Of a DNA stretch of 64,000 nt, positions 9,127 through 17,409 are shown in pieces; positions within the stretch are counted from its first letter, which is position 1, and each line of letters starts with the position of its first letter. Position numbers and translations under genes: made by a program. Source of the stretch: Dysgonomonas sp. PF1-14 (GTDB lineage: Bacteria; Bacteroidota; Bacteroidia; Bacteroidales; Dysgonomonadaceae); assembly GCF_029892965.1 (NCBI RefSeq), contig NZ_JARXWN010000001.1, forward strand, positions 248,001 through 312,000, in the 5' to 3' direction. A model generated the notes under the pieces. The model was not told where the DNA came from. It searched no databases and saw only the letters and a program-made list of their open reading frames with translations.

Positions 9127-9909
9127 ATGATATTTCTAAAAACAGACGAAGAGATAGAATTGATGCGTGAGGCTAATCGCCTTGTGGGAATGACACAAGG
9201 AGAGTTGGCCAAACTCATCAAACCGGGAATCACCACTTTGTATCTGGATAAGATTGCAGAAGAATTTATCCGTGATCACGGAGCCGTTCCCTCATTCTTA
9301 GGATACAACGGATTTCCTTATTCGCTATGTATCTCTGTGAATGAAAATGTTGTACATGGCTTCCCTTCTGAATATGTTTTACAGGACGGTGACATTATTT
9401 CTGTTGATTGTGGTACGGAGAAAAACGGATTTTGTGGCGATTCGGCTTACACATTCTGTGTAGGAGAAGTAGCAGAAGATGTGAAAAAACTCCTCAGAAC
9501 AACAAAGGAAGCTCTTTATCTCGGAATCGAAAAAGCCGTTGAAGGCAATCGGGTAGGAGATATAGGCGATGCCGTTCAGACATATTGTGAAAAACGTGGT
9601 TATTCGGTAGTGCGCGAGCTTGTAGGTCATGGTATTGGTCGTAAGATGCACGAAGCACCCGAAGTACCCAATTACGGCAGACGCGGTGTAGGCCCTATGT
9701 TAAAAAAAGGGATGTGCATAGCGATCGAGCCGATGATCAATATGGGAAGTAAGAATGTAGTATTTGAAAGCGACGGATGGACTGTAAGAACAAAAGACCG
9801 TAAACCTTCGGCTCACTTTGAACATACAGTTGCTATTCGTCAGGGAAAAGCAGATATATTATCGACATTTGAATTTGTAGAAGCTGTTTTAGGAGATAAC
9901 GCAATTTAA
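9127..9909 (+). CDS. map: Methionine aminopeptidase, type I
   Basis: Map removes the initiator methionine from nascent proteins in the cytosol using a dinuclear metal site. The 260-residue product shows the type I ligands in order: DCGTEKNGFCGDSAYTF (two Asp), GHGIGRKMHEAPEVPN (His), AIEPMINMG (Glu) and FEHTVAI (Glu). Unlike most genes here it has a full Shine-Dalgarno, AGGAGGT at 9116-9122, ending 4 bases before the ATG. It lies between secY and infA, the usual order. Confidence 0.97.
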   Translation: MIFLKTDEEIELMREANRLVGMTQGELAKLIKPGITTLYLDKIAEEFIRDHGAVPSFLGYNGFPYSLCISVNENVVHGFPSEYVLQDGDIISVDCGTEKNGFCGDSAYTFCVGEVAEDVKKLLRTTKEALYLGIEKAVEGNRVGDIGDAVQTYCEKRGYSVVRELVGHGIGRKMHEAPEVPNYGRRGVGPMLKKGMCIAIEPMINMGSKNVVFESDGWTVRTKDRKPSAHFEHTVAIRQGKADILSTFEFVEAVLGDNAI

Positions 9910-9926
9910 AACATTAATCTATATTT

Positions 9927-10145
9927 ATGGCTAAACAGGCAGCAATAGAACAAGACGGAGTAATAATAGAGGCACTATCGAATGCTATGTTTCGTGTCGA
10001 ACTTGAAAACGGACATGAAATTACGGCACACATTTCGGGAAAAATGCGTATGCACTATATCAAAATACTTCCCGGAGATAAGGTACGTGTCGAAATGTCG
10101 CCTTATGATTTGACTAAGGGACGGATTTCGTTCAGATACAAATAA
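9927..10145 (+). CDS. infA: Translation initiation factor IF-1
   Basis: IF-1 blocks the A site during initiation. The 72-residue OB-fold protein begins [20 protein letters not shown] and has the motifs [20 protein letters not shown] and [20 protein letters not shown] (each partly quoted), ending FRYK. Placement between map and rpmJ is the standard order in this phylum. Confidence 0.98.
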   Translation: MAKQAAIEQDGVIIEALSNAMFRVELENGHEITAHISGKMRMHYIKILPGDKVRVEMSPYDLTKGRISFRYK

Positions 10146-10160
10146 AAAATAAACAAAGAT

Positions 10161-10277
10161 ATGAAAGTAAGAGCATCATTGAAGAAGCGTACAGCTGATT
10201 GCAAGATCGTCAGAAGAAAAGGACGCTTATACGTAATAAACAAAAAAAATCCTAAGTTCAAGCAACGTCAGGGATAA
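10161..10277 (+). CDS. rpmJ: 50S ribosomal protein L36 (bL36), zinc-free type
   Basis: This short gene encodes 38 residues, from [17 protein letters not shown] to PKFKQRQG. The ends match L36 exactly, but only one of the four zinc ligands of the C+ form (a single Cys at position 14) is present, so it is the C-minus type. It lies 15 bases after infA and 35 bases before rpsM. It was found by reading the gap, as it is too short for common size cut-offs. Confidence 0.95.
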   Translation: MKVRASLKKRTADCKIVRRKGRLYVINKKNPKFKQRQG

Positions 10278-10312
10278 ATTTATTAATTTTGCAAATTAAT
10301 TAAAAAACATAT

Positions 10313-10693
10313 ATGGCAATAAGAATAGTTGGTGTCGATTTACCACAGAATAAGAGAGGCGAGATAGCTTTGACATACATTTTTGGAATCGGCCGTAGCT
10401 CTGCTAACAAAATTCTTGCAGAAGCAGGAATTGATAGAGATATCAAAGTTAAGGACTGGAACGATGACCAGGCCGGAGCAGTGCGAGAAATCATCGCTAC
10501 AAAATTTAAAGTAGAAGGAGACTTGCGTTCAGAAGTGCAGCTTAACATCAAGCGATTGATGGATATAGGTTGCTACAGAGGTATCCGTCACCGTATCGGT
10601 TTACCGTTGAGAGGTCAGGGTACTAAGAATAATGCCCGTACACGTAAGGGTAGAAAGAAAACTGTTGCTAACAAGAAAAAAGCTACAAAATAA
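10313..10693 (+). CDS. rpsM: 30S ribosomal protein S13 (uS13)
   Basis: S13 sits in the subunit head and bridges to L5 and to P-site tRNA through its basic tail. The 126-residue protein starts [20 protein letters not shown], contains the helix-two-turns-helix ([20 protein letters not shown]) and the C-terminal [22 protein letters not shown] block. It opens the alpha-operon segment. Confidence 0.98.
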   Translation: MAIRIVGVDLPQNKRGEIALTYIFGIGRSSANKILAEAGIDRDIKVKDWNDDQAGAVREIIATKFKVEGDLRSEVQLNIKRLMDIGCYRGIRHRIGLPLRGQGTKNNARTRKGRKKTVANKKKATK

Positions 10694-10703
10694 TTAATTT
10701 GAT

Positions 10704-11093
10704 ATGGCAAAAAAAACAGTCGCAGCGAAGAAGAGGAACGTTAAAGTGGATGCAATTGGACAAGCTCATGTGCATTCTTCTTTCAACAATATCATTATAT
10801 CGCTTACAAACAGCGATGGTCAGGTTATTAGCTGGTCGTCGGCAGGAAAGATGGGTTTCAGAAGTTCTAAAAAGAACACCCCTTATGCAGCTCAAATGGC
10901 AGCGTCAGATTGCGCTAAAGTAGCATTTGATCTGGGATTGAGAAAAGTAAAAGTATTTGTAAAAGGACCGGGCAACGGACGTGAGTCTGCTATCCGTACT
11001 ATCCATGCAGCAGGTATTGAAGTGACAGAAATCGTTGACGTTACTCCACTTCCTCACAACGGATGTCGTCCTCCAAAACACAGAAGAGTTTAA
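10704..11093 (+). CDS. rpsK: 30S ribosomal protein S11 (uS11)
   Basis: S11 forms part of the platform near the E site and the anti-Shine-Dalgarno. The 129-residue product has the motifs [38 protein letters not shown] and [13 protein letters not shown], ending in the typical [12 protein letters not shown] 108-base gap with a folded leader separates it from rpsD. Confidence 0.98.
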   Translation: MAKKTVAAKKRNVKVDAIGQAHVHSSFNNIIISLTNSDGQVISWSSAGKMGFRSSKKNTPYAAQMAASDCAKVAFDLGLRKVKVFVKGPGNGRESAIRTIHAAGIEVTEIVDVTPLPHNGCRPPKHRRV

Positions 11094-11112
11094 TCAAATT
11101 TAAAAATTGGAA

Positions 11113-11173
11113 CTAGAAATTGTGAAATTTGATTACAATCACCCTCTCTGTAATCGCGGCTGCACAATTTTAG
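11113..11173 (+). promoter_or_regulatory. Structured mRNA leader of rpsD (probable S4 autoregulatory site)
   Basis: In the rpsK-rpsD gap an outer helix pairs 11113-11124 (CTAGAAATTGTG) with 11163-11173 (CACAATTTTAG), 11 bp with one bulged G. Inside it, GATTACA (11131-11137) pairs with TGTAATC (11149-11155). The fold ends 28 bases before the rpsD ATG. S4 is a known translational repressor of its own operon in several phyla, which makes this the likely role; that step is inference. Confidence 0.6.
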
Positions 11174-11201
11174 CTTTCATCAATTATTAATTAGTAAGAA
11201 A

Positions 11202-11810
11202 ATGGCAAGATATACTGGACCAAAATCAAAAATCGCCCGTAAATTCGGAGAGCCAATATTCGGACCTGACAAAGTTCTTTCAAAAAAGAACTATCCTCCG
11301 GGACAACACGGTAACGGAAGAAAGAAAAAATCGTCAGAGTACGGTATTCAGTTGCGCGAAAAGCAAAAAGCAAAATATACCTATGGTGTTCTTGAAAAAC
11401 AATTCCGTAACATGTTCGATAAAGCACTGGCATCTCGTGGTATCACAGGTGAAGTGTTGCTTCAGATGTTAGAATCAAGATTGGATAACGTAGTTTTCCG
11501 TCTTGGAATTGCTCCTACAAGAGCAGCAGCCCGTCAGTTGGTTTCGCACCGTCACATTGTAGTAGACGGATCAGTGGTAAACATACCATCATACGCGGTA
11601 AAACCAGGACAACTTATCGGTGTTCGTGAAAAATCGAAATCACTTGAAGTTGTAAGCGAAGCATTGTCAGGCTTTAACCATAGCAAATACCCTTGGATCG
11701 AGTGGGATCAGTCTACTATGGCAGGAAAATATCTTCATATTCCTGAAAGAGCAGATATCCCTGAAAACATTAAAGAGCAGTTGATCGTAGAGTTGTATTC
11801 TAAAAATTAA
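11202..11810 (+). CDS. rpsD: 30S ribosomal protein S4 (uS4)
   Basis: S4 starts 30S assembly by binding the 16S 5' domain. The 202-residue protein has the N-terminal [17 protein letters not shown], the [20 protein letters not shown] segment and the S4 RNA-binding domain ([27 protein letters not shown], partly quoted). The N-terminal zinc cysteines of some homologues are absent. It is preceded by the folded leader at 11113-11173 and followed by rpoA after 8 bases. Confidence 0.98.
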   Translation: MARYTGPKSKIARKFGEPIFGPDKVLSKKNYPPGQHGNGRKKKSSEYGIQLREKQKAKYTYGVLEKQFRNMFDKALASRGITGEVLLQMLESRLDNVVFRLGIAPTRAAARQLVSHRHIVVDGSVVNIPSYAVKPGQLIGVREKSKSLEVVSEALSGFNHSKYPWIEWDQSTMAGKYLHIPERADIPENIKEQLIVELYSKN

Positions 11811-11818
11811 TTAAATTC

Positions 11819-12811
11819 ATGGCTATATTAGCATTTCAAAAACCGGATAAAGTATTGATGTTAGAAGCGGACGATTTCTTCGGAAAATTCGAATTTCGTC
11901 CCTTAGAACCCGGATATGGTATTACTATTGGTAATGCCTTGCGCCGTATTCTGCTTTCATCCCTTGAAGGTTTTGCTATCACTTCTATAAAAATCGATGG
12001 TGTGGAGCATGAATTTGCTACAGTACCGGGGGTTATAGAAGATGTTACGAACATAATCCTCAACTTAAAGCAAGTTCGTTTTAAGCAAATCGTAGAAGAG
12101 ATCGAAAACGAGAAGGTAAGCATTACTATCTCAGGTACCGAAGTATTCAAAGCTGGAGATATAGGAAAGCATCTGTCAGGATTTGAGGTATTGAACCCTG
12201 ATCTGGAAATTTGTCATCTTGATAAGAATGCAAGCTTTCAGATAGAGTTGAATATAAACAAAGGGCGTGGATATGTACCTGCCGATGAAAATCGCAATCT
12301 GTCCGATGATGTTAACGTTATAGCTATTGACTCTATTTATACTCCTATCCGCAACGTAAAATATGCGATCGAAAACTATCGTGTAGAACAGAAAACGGAC
12401 TATGAGAAACTTGTGATAGAAATAGCAACCGACGGATCTATTCATCCGAAAGATGCTTTGAAAGAAGCAGCTAAAATCCTTATCCATCACTTCATGTTGT
12501 TCTCTGACGAGAAAATACTTCTCGAACAGAGTGAAGTGGACGGTAATGAGGAATTCGATGAAGAAATCCTGCACATGCGTCAGCTTCTGAAAACCAAGTT
12601 AGCAGATATGAACCTTTCGGTTCGTGCTCTAAACTGCTTGAAGTCGGCTGAAGTAGAGACATTAGGTGAATTGGTACAGTTCAATAAGAACGACCTTCTC
12701 AAGTTCCGTAACTTTGGTAAGAAATCACTTACCGAGCTTGACGAACTACTGGATAGCCTGAGCCTGTCTTTCGGGATGGATATTTCTAAATATAAATTAG
12801 ATAAAGATTAG
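11819..12811 (+). CDS. rpoA: RNA polymerase alpha subunit
   Basis: Alpha dimerises to nucleate RNA polymerase assembly and its C-terminal domain contacts DNA and activators. The 330-residue protein has the N-terminal dimer domain ([23 protein letters not shown] region, partly quoted) and a C-terminal domain with paired helix-hairpin-helix elements ([39 protein letters not shown]) joined by an acidic linker. It sits between rpsD and rplQ in the standard alpha operon. Confidence 0.98.
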   Translation: MAILAFQKPDKVLMLEADDFFGKFEFRPLEPGYGITIGNALRRILLSSLEGFAITSIKIDGVEHEFATVPGVIEDVTNIILNLKQVRFKQIVEEIENEKVSITISGTEVFKAGDIGKHLSGFEVLNPDLEICHLDKNASFQIELNINKGRGYVPADENRNLSDDVNVIAIDSIYTPIRNVKYAIENYRVEQKTDYEKLVIEIATDGSIHPKDALKEAAKILIHHFMLFSDEKILLEQSEVDGNEEFDEEILHMRQLLKTKLADMNLSVRALNCLKSAEVETLGELVQFNKNDLLKFRNFGKKSLTELDELLDSLSLSFGMDISKYKLDKD

Positions 12812-12819
12812 TAAGCGAC

Positions 12820-13503
12820 ATGAGACATAATAAAAAATTTAATCACTTAGGGCGTAAAAGTGCGCACAGAGATGCCATGCTGGCTAATATGTGTGTGTCT
12901 CTACTGATGAGCCCTAACAAACGCATCTTCACTACTGTGGCGAAGGCCAAAGCTTTGAAGAAAGTTATCGAGCCGATAATTACGAAGGCTAAAGAAGATT
13001 CTACTCACGCCAGACGTTTGGTTTACAGAGACCTTAAAATAAGTAGTGTAGACAACTACCCTAACCAAAAGGTTGCTAACAAACCGCAGGACAGAAAGAA
13101 ACTTGTTATAGCTGAACTTTTCCAGAACATATCTCAGAAAGTGGGCGACCGTCAGGGTGGATATACCCGTATCATCAAAACAGGAAACCGTTTAGGTGAT
13201 AATGCTTCGATGTGCTTCATCGAATTGGTTGACTACAACGAAAATATGCTGAAAGAGAAGAAAGCTGCGGCTACTAAGGGTAGAACACGTCGTTCTAAGA
13301 AGAAAGACGATACTGCTGCTCAACCGGTAGCAAAAGAAACAGCTAAAAAAGCTAAAGCAGAAAAGGTAGAAAAGGAAAAAGAGCAGGAAGTAGAAGCTTT
13401 GGAAGTTGCTCCTGAATCTCTACCTGTAGTAGAGGCAGAAGCTGCTGCTCCTGAAGTGGAAGCTGAAACTCCGGCAGAAGAAAAACCGAAGACTGAAGAA
13501 TAA
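12820..13503 (+). CDS. rplQ: 50S ribosomal protein L17 (bL17) with long charged C-terminal tail
   Basis: L17 lies near the tunnel exit of the large subunit. Residues 1 to about 140 form the L17 domain, starting MRHNKKFNHLGRKSAHRDAM with the core LANMCVSLLMSPNKRIFTT and ending near CFIELVDYN. About 87 further residues form a low-complexity tail, first basic (TKGRTRRSKKK) then Lys/Glu/Ala-rich and finally acidic (EAEAAAPEVEAETPAEE). Tails are known in Bacteroidota, but at 227 residues this is a long example. It is the last gene of the super-operon. Confidence 0.96.
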   Translation: MRHNKKFNHLGRKSAHRDAMLANMCVSLLMSPNKRIFTTVAKAKALKKVIEPIITKAKEDSTHARRLVYRDLKISSVDNYPNQKVANKPQDRKKLVIAELFQNISQKVGDRQGGYTRIIKTGNRLGDNASMCFIELVDYNENMLKEKKAAATKGRTRRSKKKDDTAAQPVAKETAKKAKAEKVEKEKEQEVEALEVAPESLPVVEAEAAAPEVEAETPAEEKPKTEE

Positions 13504-13533
13504 GAAAGATTCAGATTTTTGGAAGATAATAAG

Positions 13534-13566
13534 GAAAGGGTATTCGATTGGATATCCTTTTTCTTT
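13534..13566 (+). terminator. Rho-independent terminator of the ribosomal super-operon
   Basis: AAGGGTAT (13536-13544 region) pairs with ATATCCTT across the loop TCGATTGG, with one G-U pair, followed by a T-rich run (TTTTTCTTTT). It begins about 30 bases after the rplQ stop. Confidence 0.6.
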
Positions 13567-13584
13567 TGCTTACAGGCGGGCATA

Positions 13585-13737
13585 TAAAAAGAAAGTATCC
13601 TAATGGCTTAGGATACTTTTTTGCTTGATAAGTAGTTTTCAAGACTATTCTATGGGTATGTGGGTACATAAGTAGCGATTGTACCACCCATATGAATTCT
13701 TGCAAGTTTTGTGTCAAGGTTGGGAAGTCTTTCAAGC
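13585..13737 (-). ncRNA. Candidate structured small RNA between rplQ and pbpC
   Basis: Read on the minus strand, GCTTGAAAGACT (13737-13726) pairs at its two halves with TCAAGC (13628-13623) and AGTCTT (13646-13641), closing a domain that holds a long inner helix (ATGGGTGGTAC with GTACC and ACCCAT, 13691-13652, with a 5-base bulge) and a smaller CTTG/CAAG helix. The domain is followed directly by the strong terminator hairpin at 13622-13592 and a T-rich tail. A -7-like CATATTTG (13746-13739, one mismatch to TAnnTTTG) precedes it. No reading frame with coding character is present. Strand assignment and RNA status are inference. Confidence 0.45.
13592..13622. terminator. Strong bidirectional terminator
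   Basis: AAAGTATCCTAA (13592-13603) and TTAGGATACTTT (13608-13619) form a perfect 12-bp stem with loop TGGC and a run of six T on the plus strand. On the minus strand it is followed by TTTCTTTTTAT, so it can end transcription from both sides: the rplQ operon and any minus-strand RNA from 13.74 kb. Confidence 0.85.
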
Positions 13738-13911
13738 AAATATGTATATTTTATTTACTTTCTATATATAAGATGTATGAAAACATAAAACGTTGCATGG
13801 TTAATTAAAAAAAAACGAAAAAAAATAACGGAAACTTAAATTTTATATCTAAATTATTGATTTACAGCATGCATTTTTATTGCATATTCTTGACAAAAAA
13901 ACTATAGAAAG
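13738..13911. other. AT-rich intergenic stretch without recognisable gene
   Basis: The rest of the gap down to the pbpC stop is AT-rich, with an A-tract (13808-13830) and no open frame or strong hairpin. I see nothing else in it. Confidence 0.5.
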
Positions 13912-16305
13912 TTATTTTACAGAGAATTTTATCGCCATACTAACCCCTGTTTCGTCGACTACTGTTAAAGAATGTTCCCCTTTAGATGGGCTATACTCCT
14001 TTTTATGGAAGTATTGTGTGTCTCCGATATATTGTCCATCGAGATGCCAGAAGATACGGTTCTGGGGATTTCTATGCGCTACTTCGAATACCAACTTACC
14101 CGGAGAGCCATCGAGTTGTTTGGGCAGATTGATAATTGCATTGGGGAAAGGATAGATAAATTCCATCAACCGTATGTCGGAGTCCTCCCTACATTCGGGA
14201 GAATAGGGTGGTAGTGGGCGATAATCGGGGTGTTGTTCTTTATAATACCATTCCCACGAGGGAGGGAGTATAAACCATGGCGTGTGTACGATCCCCCTAC
14301 TGCCTGCGCAGTCATTGAATACCTGATATTTCATATCTTCTGACAGATGTACCAGTTTATGATAAGGACATACGGCAGCATCGCGTCCTTTCTTGCTTAT
14401 CCATGTTGTATCTGTAGCTGTTTCGGGGCAATTCATGCCTTTCAGAAATCCGCTTTCGTGGCATATCTCGGCTATGACCAGATCACTTTCCGGTCTTTCG
14501 AACCAACGGCTTTGAGGCAGGGAGTTGAATATGTCGAACATTACCATTCCGGCAGTGCGTGCTCCTGTAAGTCCGGGACGCCCTTCTCCGTCGGAGTTGC
14601 CTACCCATACACCGACCACATATTTGGGACTGACACCTACAGACCACCCATCGCGAAATCCGAAACTTGTCCCTGTCTTCCATGCGATTTTTTGTATAGA
14701 GGGAATCGAACGCCAGTCTATTTCTTCGGGGCGGTTTACATTGGTCAGTGCTTCCAGTGTTTGCCAGATAGCTCCGGCTGAGAATAGTGGATTGCGGTTA
14801 CGGTCGCCTTTTTCGTTGTTATTATCAGCCAGAAGATAGGATGGTTGTTTCATCTCAAAATATCGTCCTTCTTCGTTGAATAGCTTGAGTTGTTGAGCCA
14901 TTTGCAGGTACATGTAGCTTATGTCCCACAATTTGCCTTCTGCACCCCCTAAAATGAGCGATAGGCCATAGTTGTCGGCGGAGCGGTTCAGCGTTGTCAT
15001 GCCTGCCCTTTGCAGTACGTTGTAGAATTTAGGCACGCTGTATTTGCGTAGCGACACCACAGATGGTACATTCAATGAGCGTGCAAGTGCATCCGATGCA
15101 TGTACTGCTCCGTCGTATTGCAGGCTAAAGTTCTTCGGTGCAAATCCGTTAAGGTTGATCGGTACATCGGGCAGGAGTTGATCGGGCAGGAGTAGTCCTT
15201 CCTGCAACATAGCACAATACAGGAATGGCTTGAGAATGCTTCCCGTACTGCGCGGCGCCTGTATGATATCCACTTGATTGGCTGAAATATCCCGCTCGAA
15301 ATCTACATTTCCGCAATATGCAACGACCTCATTTTTTTCTACATCGAATATTATGGCAGCGATATTTTTGATGCCATTCTGTGCAAACTCTGCATTCCAT
15401 CTGGCAAGTATATTCTCTGTACGTTCCTGTTGTTGCCTGTCTATAGTAGAAACAATGTATTCACCTGCCTTTTGTCGGTAAAGCCTTGCCACAAGGTGAG
15501 GAGCTATTTGCGGCAGGGCTTGCGGCTGGAATGGCAGAGGTTCGGAAATAGCCAGTTCGTAATCTACTTCGTCCAGTATATTCCGCTGATACAACTTTCT
15601 CAGTAGCTTATTTCGCTTATTGAGCAATTTATCCCTGTTGCGTCCGAAGTGCATAAGTGAAGGGGAGTTGGGGAGTACAGCTAGTGTCGCAGCTTCTGCC
15701 CACGACAGAGTTGCAGCCCGATGTCCGAAGTAGCGCCACGATGCGGCTTCTATACCCACCACATTGCCACCCATAGGTGCATGAGCTGCATACAGGGCTA
15801 GTATTTCGTCTTTGGAATATGAAAATTCCATACGGGTGGCAAGTATCATTTCGATAAATTTCTCGCCGAATGTGCGCCTCTCGTTGCGTGACAGACGGAT
15901 GGCCTGCATGGTGATGGTACTGGCTCCGCTGACTATTTTGCCGCCATCTATATTTTGTTTTATGGCTCGCCCTATAGCCAGAGGGTTTACTCCCCAGTGG
16001 CGGTGAAAATGCTTGTCTTCGAATTCTATGAGGCAGGTCTTGTATTTGTCGGGTATGGAGTCGGGAGTCGGGAAACGCCATTGCTGGTCGGTAGCGATGC
16101 GTGCGCCTAGCAGTTCGTTGTGCCTGTCGGAAACAACTGTACTGTATGGTACATGAAAGAGGGGAGAGGGCAGGCAGAATATGTACCAGACAAGCAGGAT
16201 CAGACAGATGGGGATACTTATTCGGTATCTCTTTTTAGACTTTCTATATTTCTCCCAGAGAAAAGAAAGAAAAGCTTTTATCTTTTCCATATACTGCCTT
16301 AGCAT
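13912..16305 (-). CDS. pbpC: Penicillin-binding protein 1C (bifunctional glycosyltransferase/transpeptidase)
   Basis: This inner-membrane enzyme polymerises and cross-links peptidoglycan in the periplasm. The 797-residue protein has a short cytoplasmic N-terminus, one membrane segment (about residues 31-48), a GT51 domain with EFEDKHFHRHWG (catalytic Glu near 94-96) and GASTITMQAIRLSRN, a transpeptidase domain with SILK (355-358), SLN (409-411) and KTGTS (542-546), and a C-terminal domain (about 690-797) matching the PBP1C-specific module. The usual neighbour, an alpha-2-macroglobulin-like lipoprotein, is not in the window. A second Met at residue 6 is an alternative start. Confidence 0.95.
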   Translation of the reverse strand: MLRQYMEKIKAFLSFLWEKYRKSKKRYRISIPICLILLVWYIFCLPSPLFHVPYSTVVSDRHNELLGARIATDQQWRFPTPDSIPDKYKTCLIEFEDKHFHRHWGVNPLAIGRAIKQNIDGGKIVSGASTITMQAIRLSRNERRTFGEKFIEMILATRMEFSYSKDEILALYAAHAPMGGNVVGIEAASWRYFGHRAATLSWAEAATLAVLPNSPSLMHFGRNRDKLLNKRNKLLRKLYQRNILDEVDYELAISEPLPFQPQALPQIAPHLVARLYRQKAGEYIVSTIDRQQQERTENILARWNAEFAQNGIKNIAAIIFDVEKNEVVAYCGNVDFERDISANQVDIIQAPRSTGSILKPFLYCAMLQEGLLLPDQLLPDVPINLNGFAPKNFSLQYDGAVHASDALARSLNVPSVVSLRKYSVPKFYNVLQRAGMTTLNRSADNYGLSLILGGAEGKLWDISYMYLQMAQQLKLFNEEGRYFEMKQPSYLLADNNNEKGDRNRNPLFSAGAIWQTLEALTNVNRPEEIDWRSIPSIQKIAWKTGTSFGFRDGWSVGVSPKYVVGVWVGNSDGEGRPGLTGARTAGMVMFDIFNSLPQSRWFERPESDLVIAEICHESGFLKGMNCPETATDTTWISKKGRDAAVCPYHKLVHLSEDMKYQVFNDCAGSRGIVHTPWFILPPSWEWYYKEQHPDYRPLPPYSPECREDSDIRLMEFIYPFPNAIINLPKQLDGSPGKLVFEVAHRNPQNRIFWHLDGQYIGDTQYFHKKEYSPSKGEHSLTVVDETGVSMAIKFSVK

Positions 16306-16377
16306 TTCTTTATTATAAGATATTTCTCTCTATAAAAGTAAGCAATTAATTGGATTGCAAATCCGAAGAAATGGAGT

Positions 16378-16884
16378 TCAATCATTCTTAGGGAAATGAT
16401 CAATGTATTCCCTCATCTCTTTTCTGCTATTTAGAATGATCAAGTCTGTTTCTCTGTATTCATTTAATAAATCATATACACGCGGTCTTATTTGTTTATT
16501 ATAACTCCACACATATTTAAGAAATTTCGTATCGAATCTTTCTTTGCAGCCCAATGCCATGTCATCACGTATATTGCCTTGCATAATACGTTTAAGGACA
16601 CTGAGAATACAAATCCATCTATTTATGTCTAAAAAAATAATAGTGTCGGCTTCTTTTAGTCTTATATCCAGTGAACTTATATAATTACCATCCAATATCC
16701 ATTTTGGTTCGGAGACCAGCTCTGTTACTTTTTTCTGCCACTGATCTTTTTCGGGGCGTTTCCAGCCGGGCTGATAATATTCCTTATCCAGATGGATTAA
16801 AGGTAAACCTATTTTACGGGCAATTTGTATTGCGAATGTGGTTTTCCCCGCACCACAGTTTCCTATTATTATAACTTTATTCAT
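16378..16884 (-). CDS. P-loop nucleotide kinase-like protein (FlaR/topology-modulation type)
   Basis: A 168-residue cytosolic protein with a Walker A loop GNCGAGKTT (residues 8-16) right at the N-terminus, a LIHLDKEYY-PGW motif typical of adenylate-kinase-like proteins annotated as FlaR or DNA topology modulation protein, and a lid-like arginine-rich middle part. The true substrate is unknown. It is the third gene of a small minus-strand operon, starting 9 bases after the GNAT stop. Its role next to an acetyltransferase and an exported protein cannot be inferred. Confidence 0.8.
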   Translation of the reverse strand: MNKVIIIGNCGAGKTTFAIQIARKIGLPLIHLDKEYYQPGWKRPEKDQWQKKVTELVSEPKWILDGNYISSLDIRLKEADTIIFLDINRWICILSVLKRIMQGNIRDDMALGCKERFDTKFLKYVWSYNKQIRPRVYDLLNEYRETDLIILNSRKEMREYIDHFPKND

Positions 16885-16893
16885 TGAAAACTA

Positions 16894-17409
16894 TCATCTC
16901 TTCCCCGAATATTTATACTCAATGCAATCTTCTCCTTTGCAAATAATATGGTTCTCAAAGTCATTGTCTCTATTCATACCTAACGATTCCATTAATCTGA
17001 TGGAAGCCGTATTCCGAGAATCGGTAATTCCGATAATTTCATTTATATGAAATCGTTTGTAACAATCACTAATAAGGAGGTTTAACGCTCCTTTCGCAAA
17101 TCCTTTCCCTTGATAATCCGGCGAAATGTTACAGCCGATTTCCAAAATGCCATCACTGATATTGAAAGCACAGTCACCTATAAGGTTGCCTTTATACTTT
17201 ATTGCCAGACCTATCCATTGGCCGACACTATTATAATATGCTTCGATACATTGGTTGACAAAGTCTGTCGTTCGCTCTAATGTAAATGGTTCCCAATACT
17301 GATACTTTGCGATTTCGGGCAGAGAGCGGTATGGGTATATAGCGTCAATGTCTGTTTCCTGTATATTGCGTAACAGAATCTTTTCGGAATTTATAGAGAT
17401 TTCATTCAT
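16894..17409 (-). CDS. GNAT N-acetyltransferase (RimJ/RimL-like)
   Basis: A 171-residue acetyltransferase using acetyl-CoA. The start ILLRNIQETDIDAIYPY and the acetyl-CoA loop region ISPDYQGKGFAKGALNLLI (Q/RxxGxG/A-like QGKGFA) followed by HINEIIGITDSRNTASIRLMESLGM (partly quoted) are typical of the RimJ/RimL branch. The substrate is unknown. Its ATG lies inside the end of the upstream gene, with an 8-base overlap (ATGAATGA, 17409-17402), a sign of coupled translation. Confidence 0.88.
   Translation of the reverse strand: MNEISINSEKILLRNIQETDIDAIYPYRSLPEIAKYQYWEPFTLERTTDFVNQCIEAYYNSVGQWIGLAIKYKGNLIGDCAFNISDGILEIGCNISPDYQGKGFAKGALNLLISDCYKRFHINEIIGITDSRNTASIRLMESLGMNRDNDFENHIICKGEDCIEYKYSGKR

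Noticed and set aside
13511-13735. A 74-residue minus-strand open frame between rplQ and pbpC
   Set aside because: It starts with TTG, runs through two terminator hairpins and the folded segment, and its product resembles no known type; structure, not coding, explains the region.
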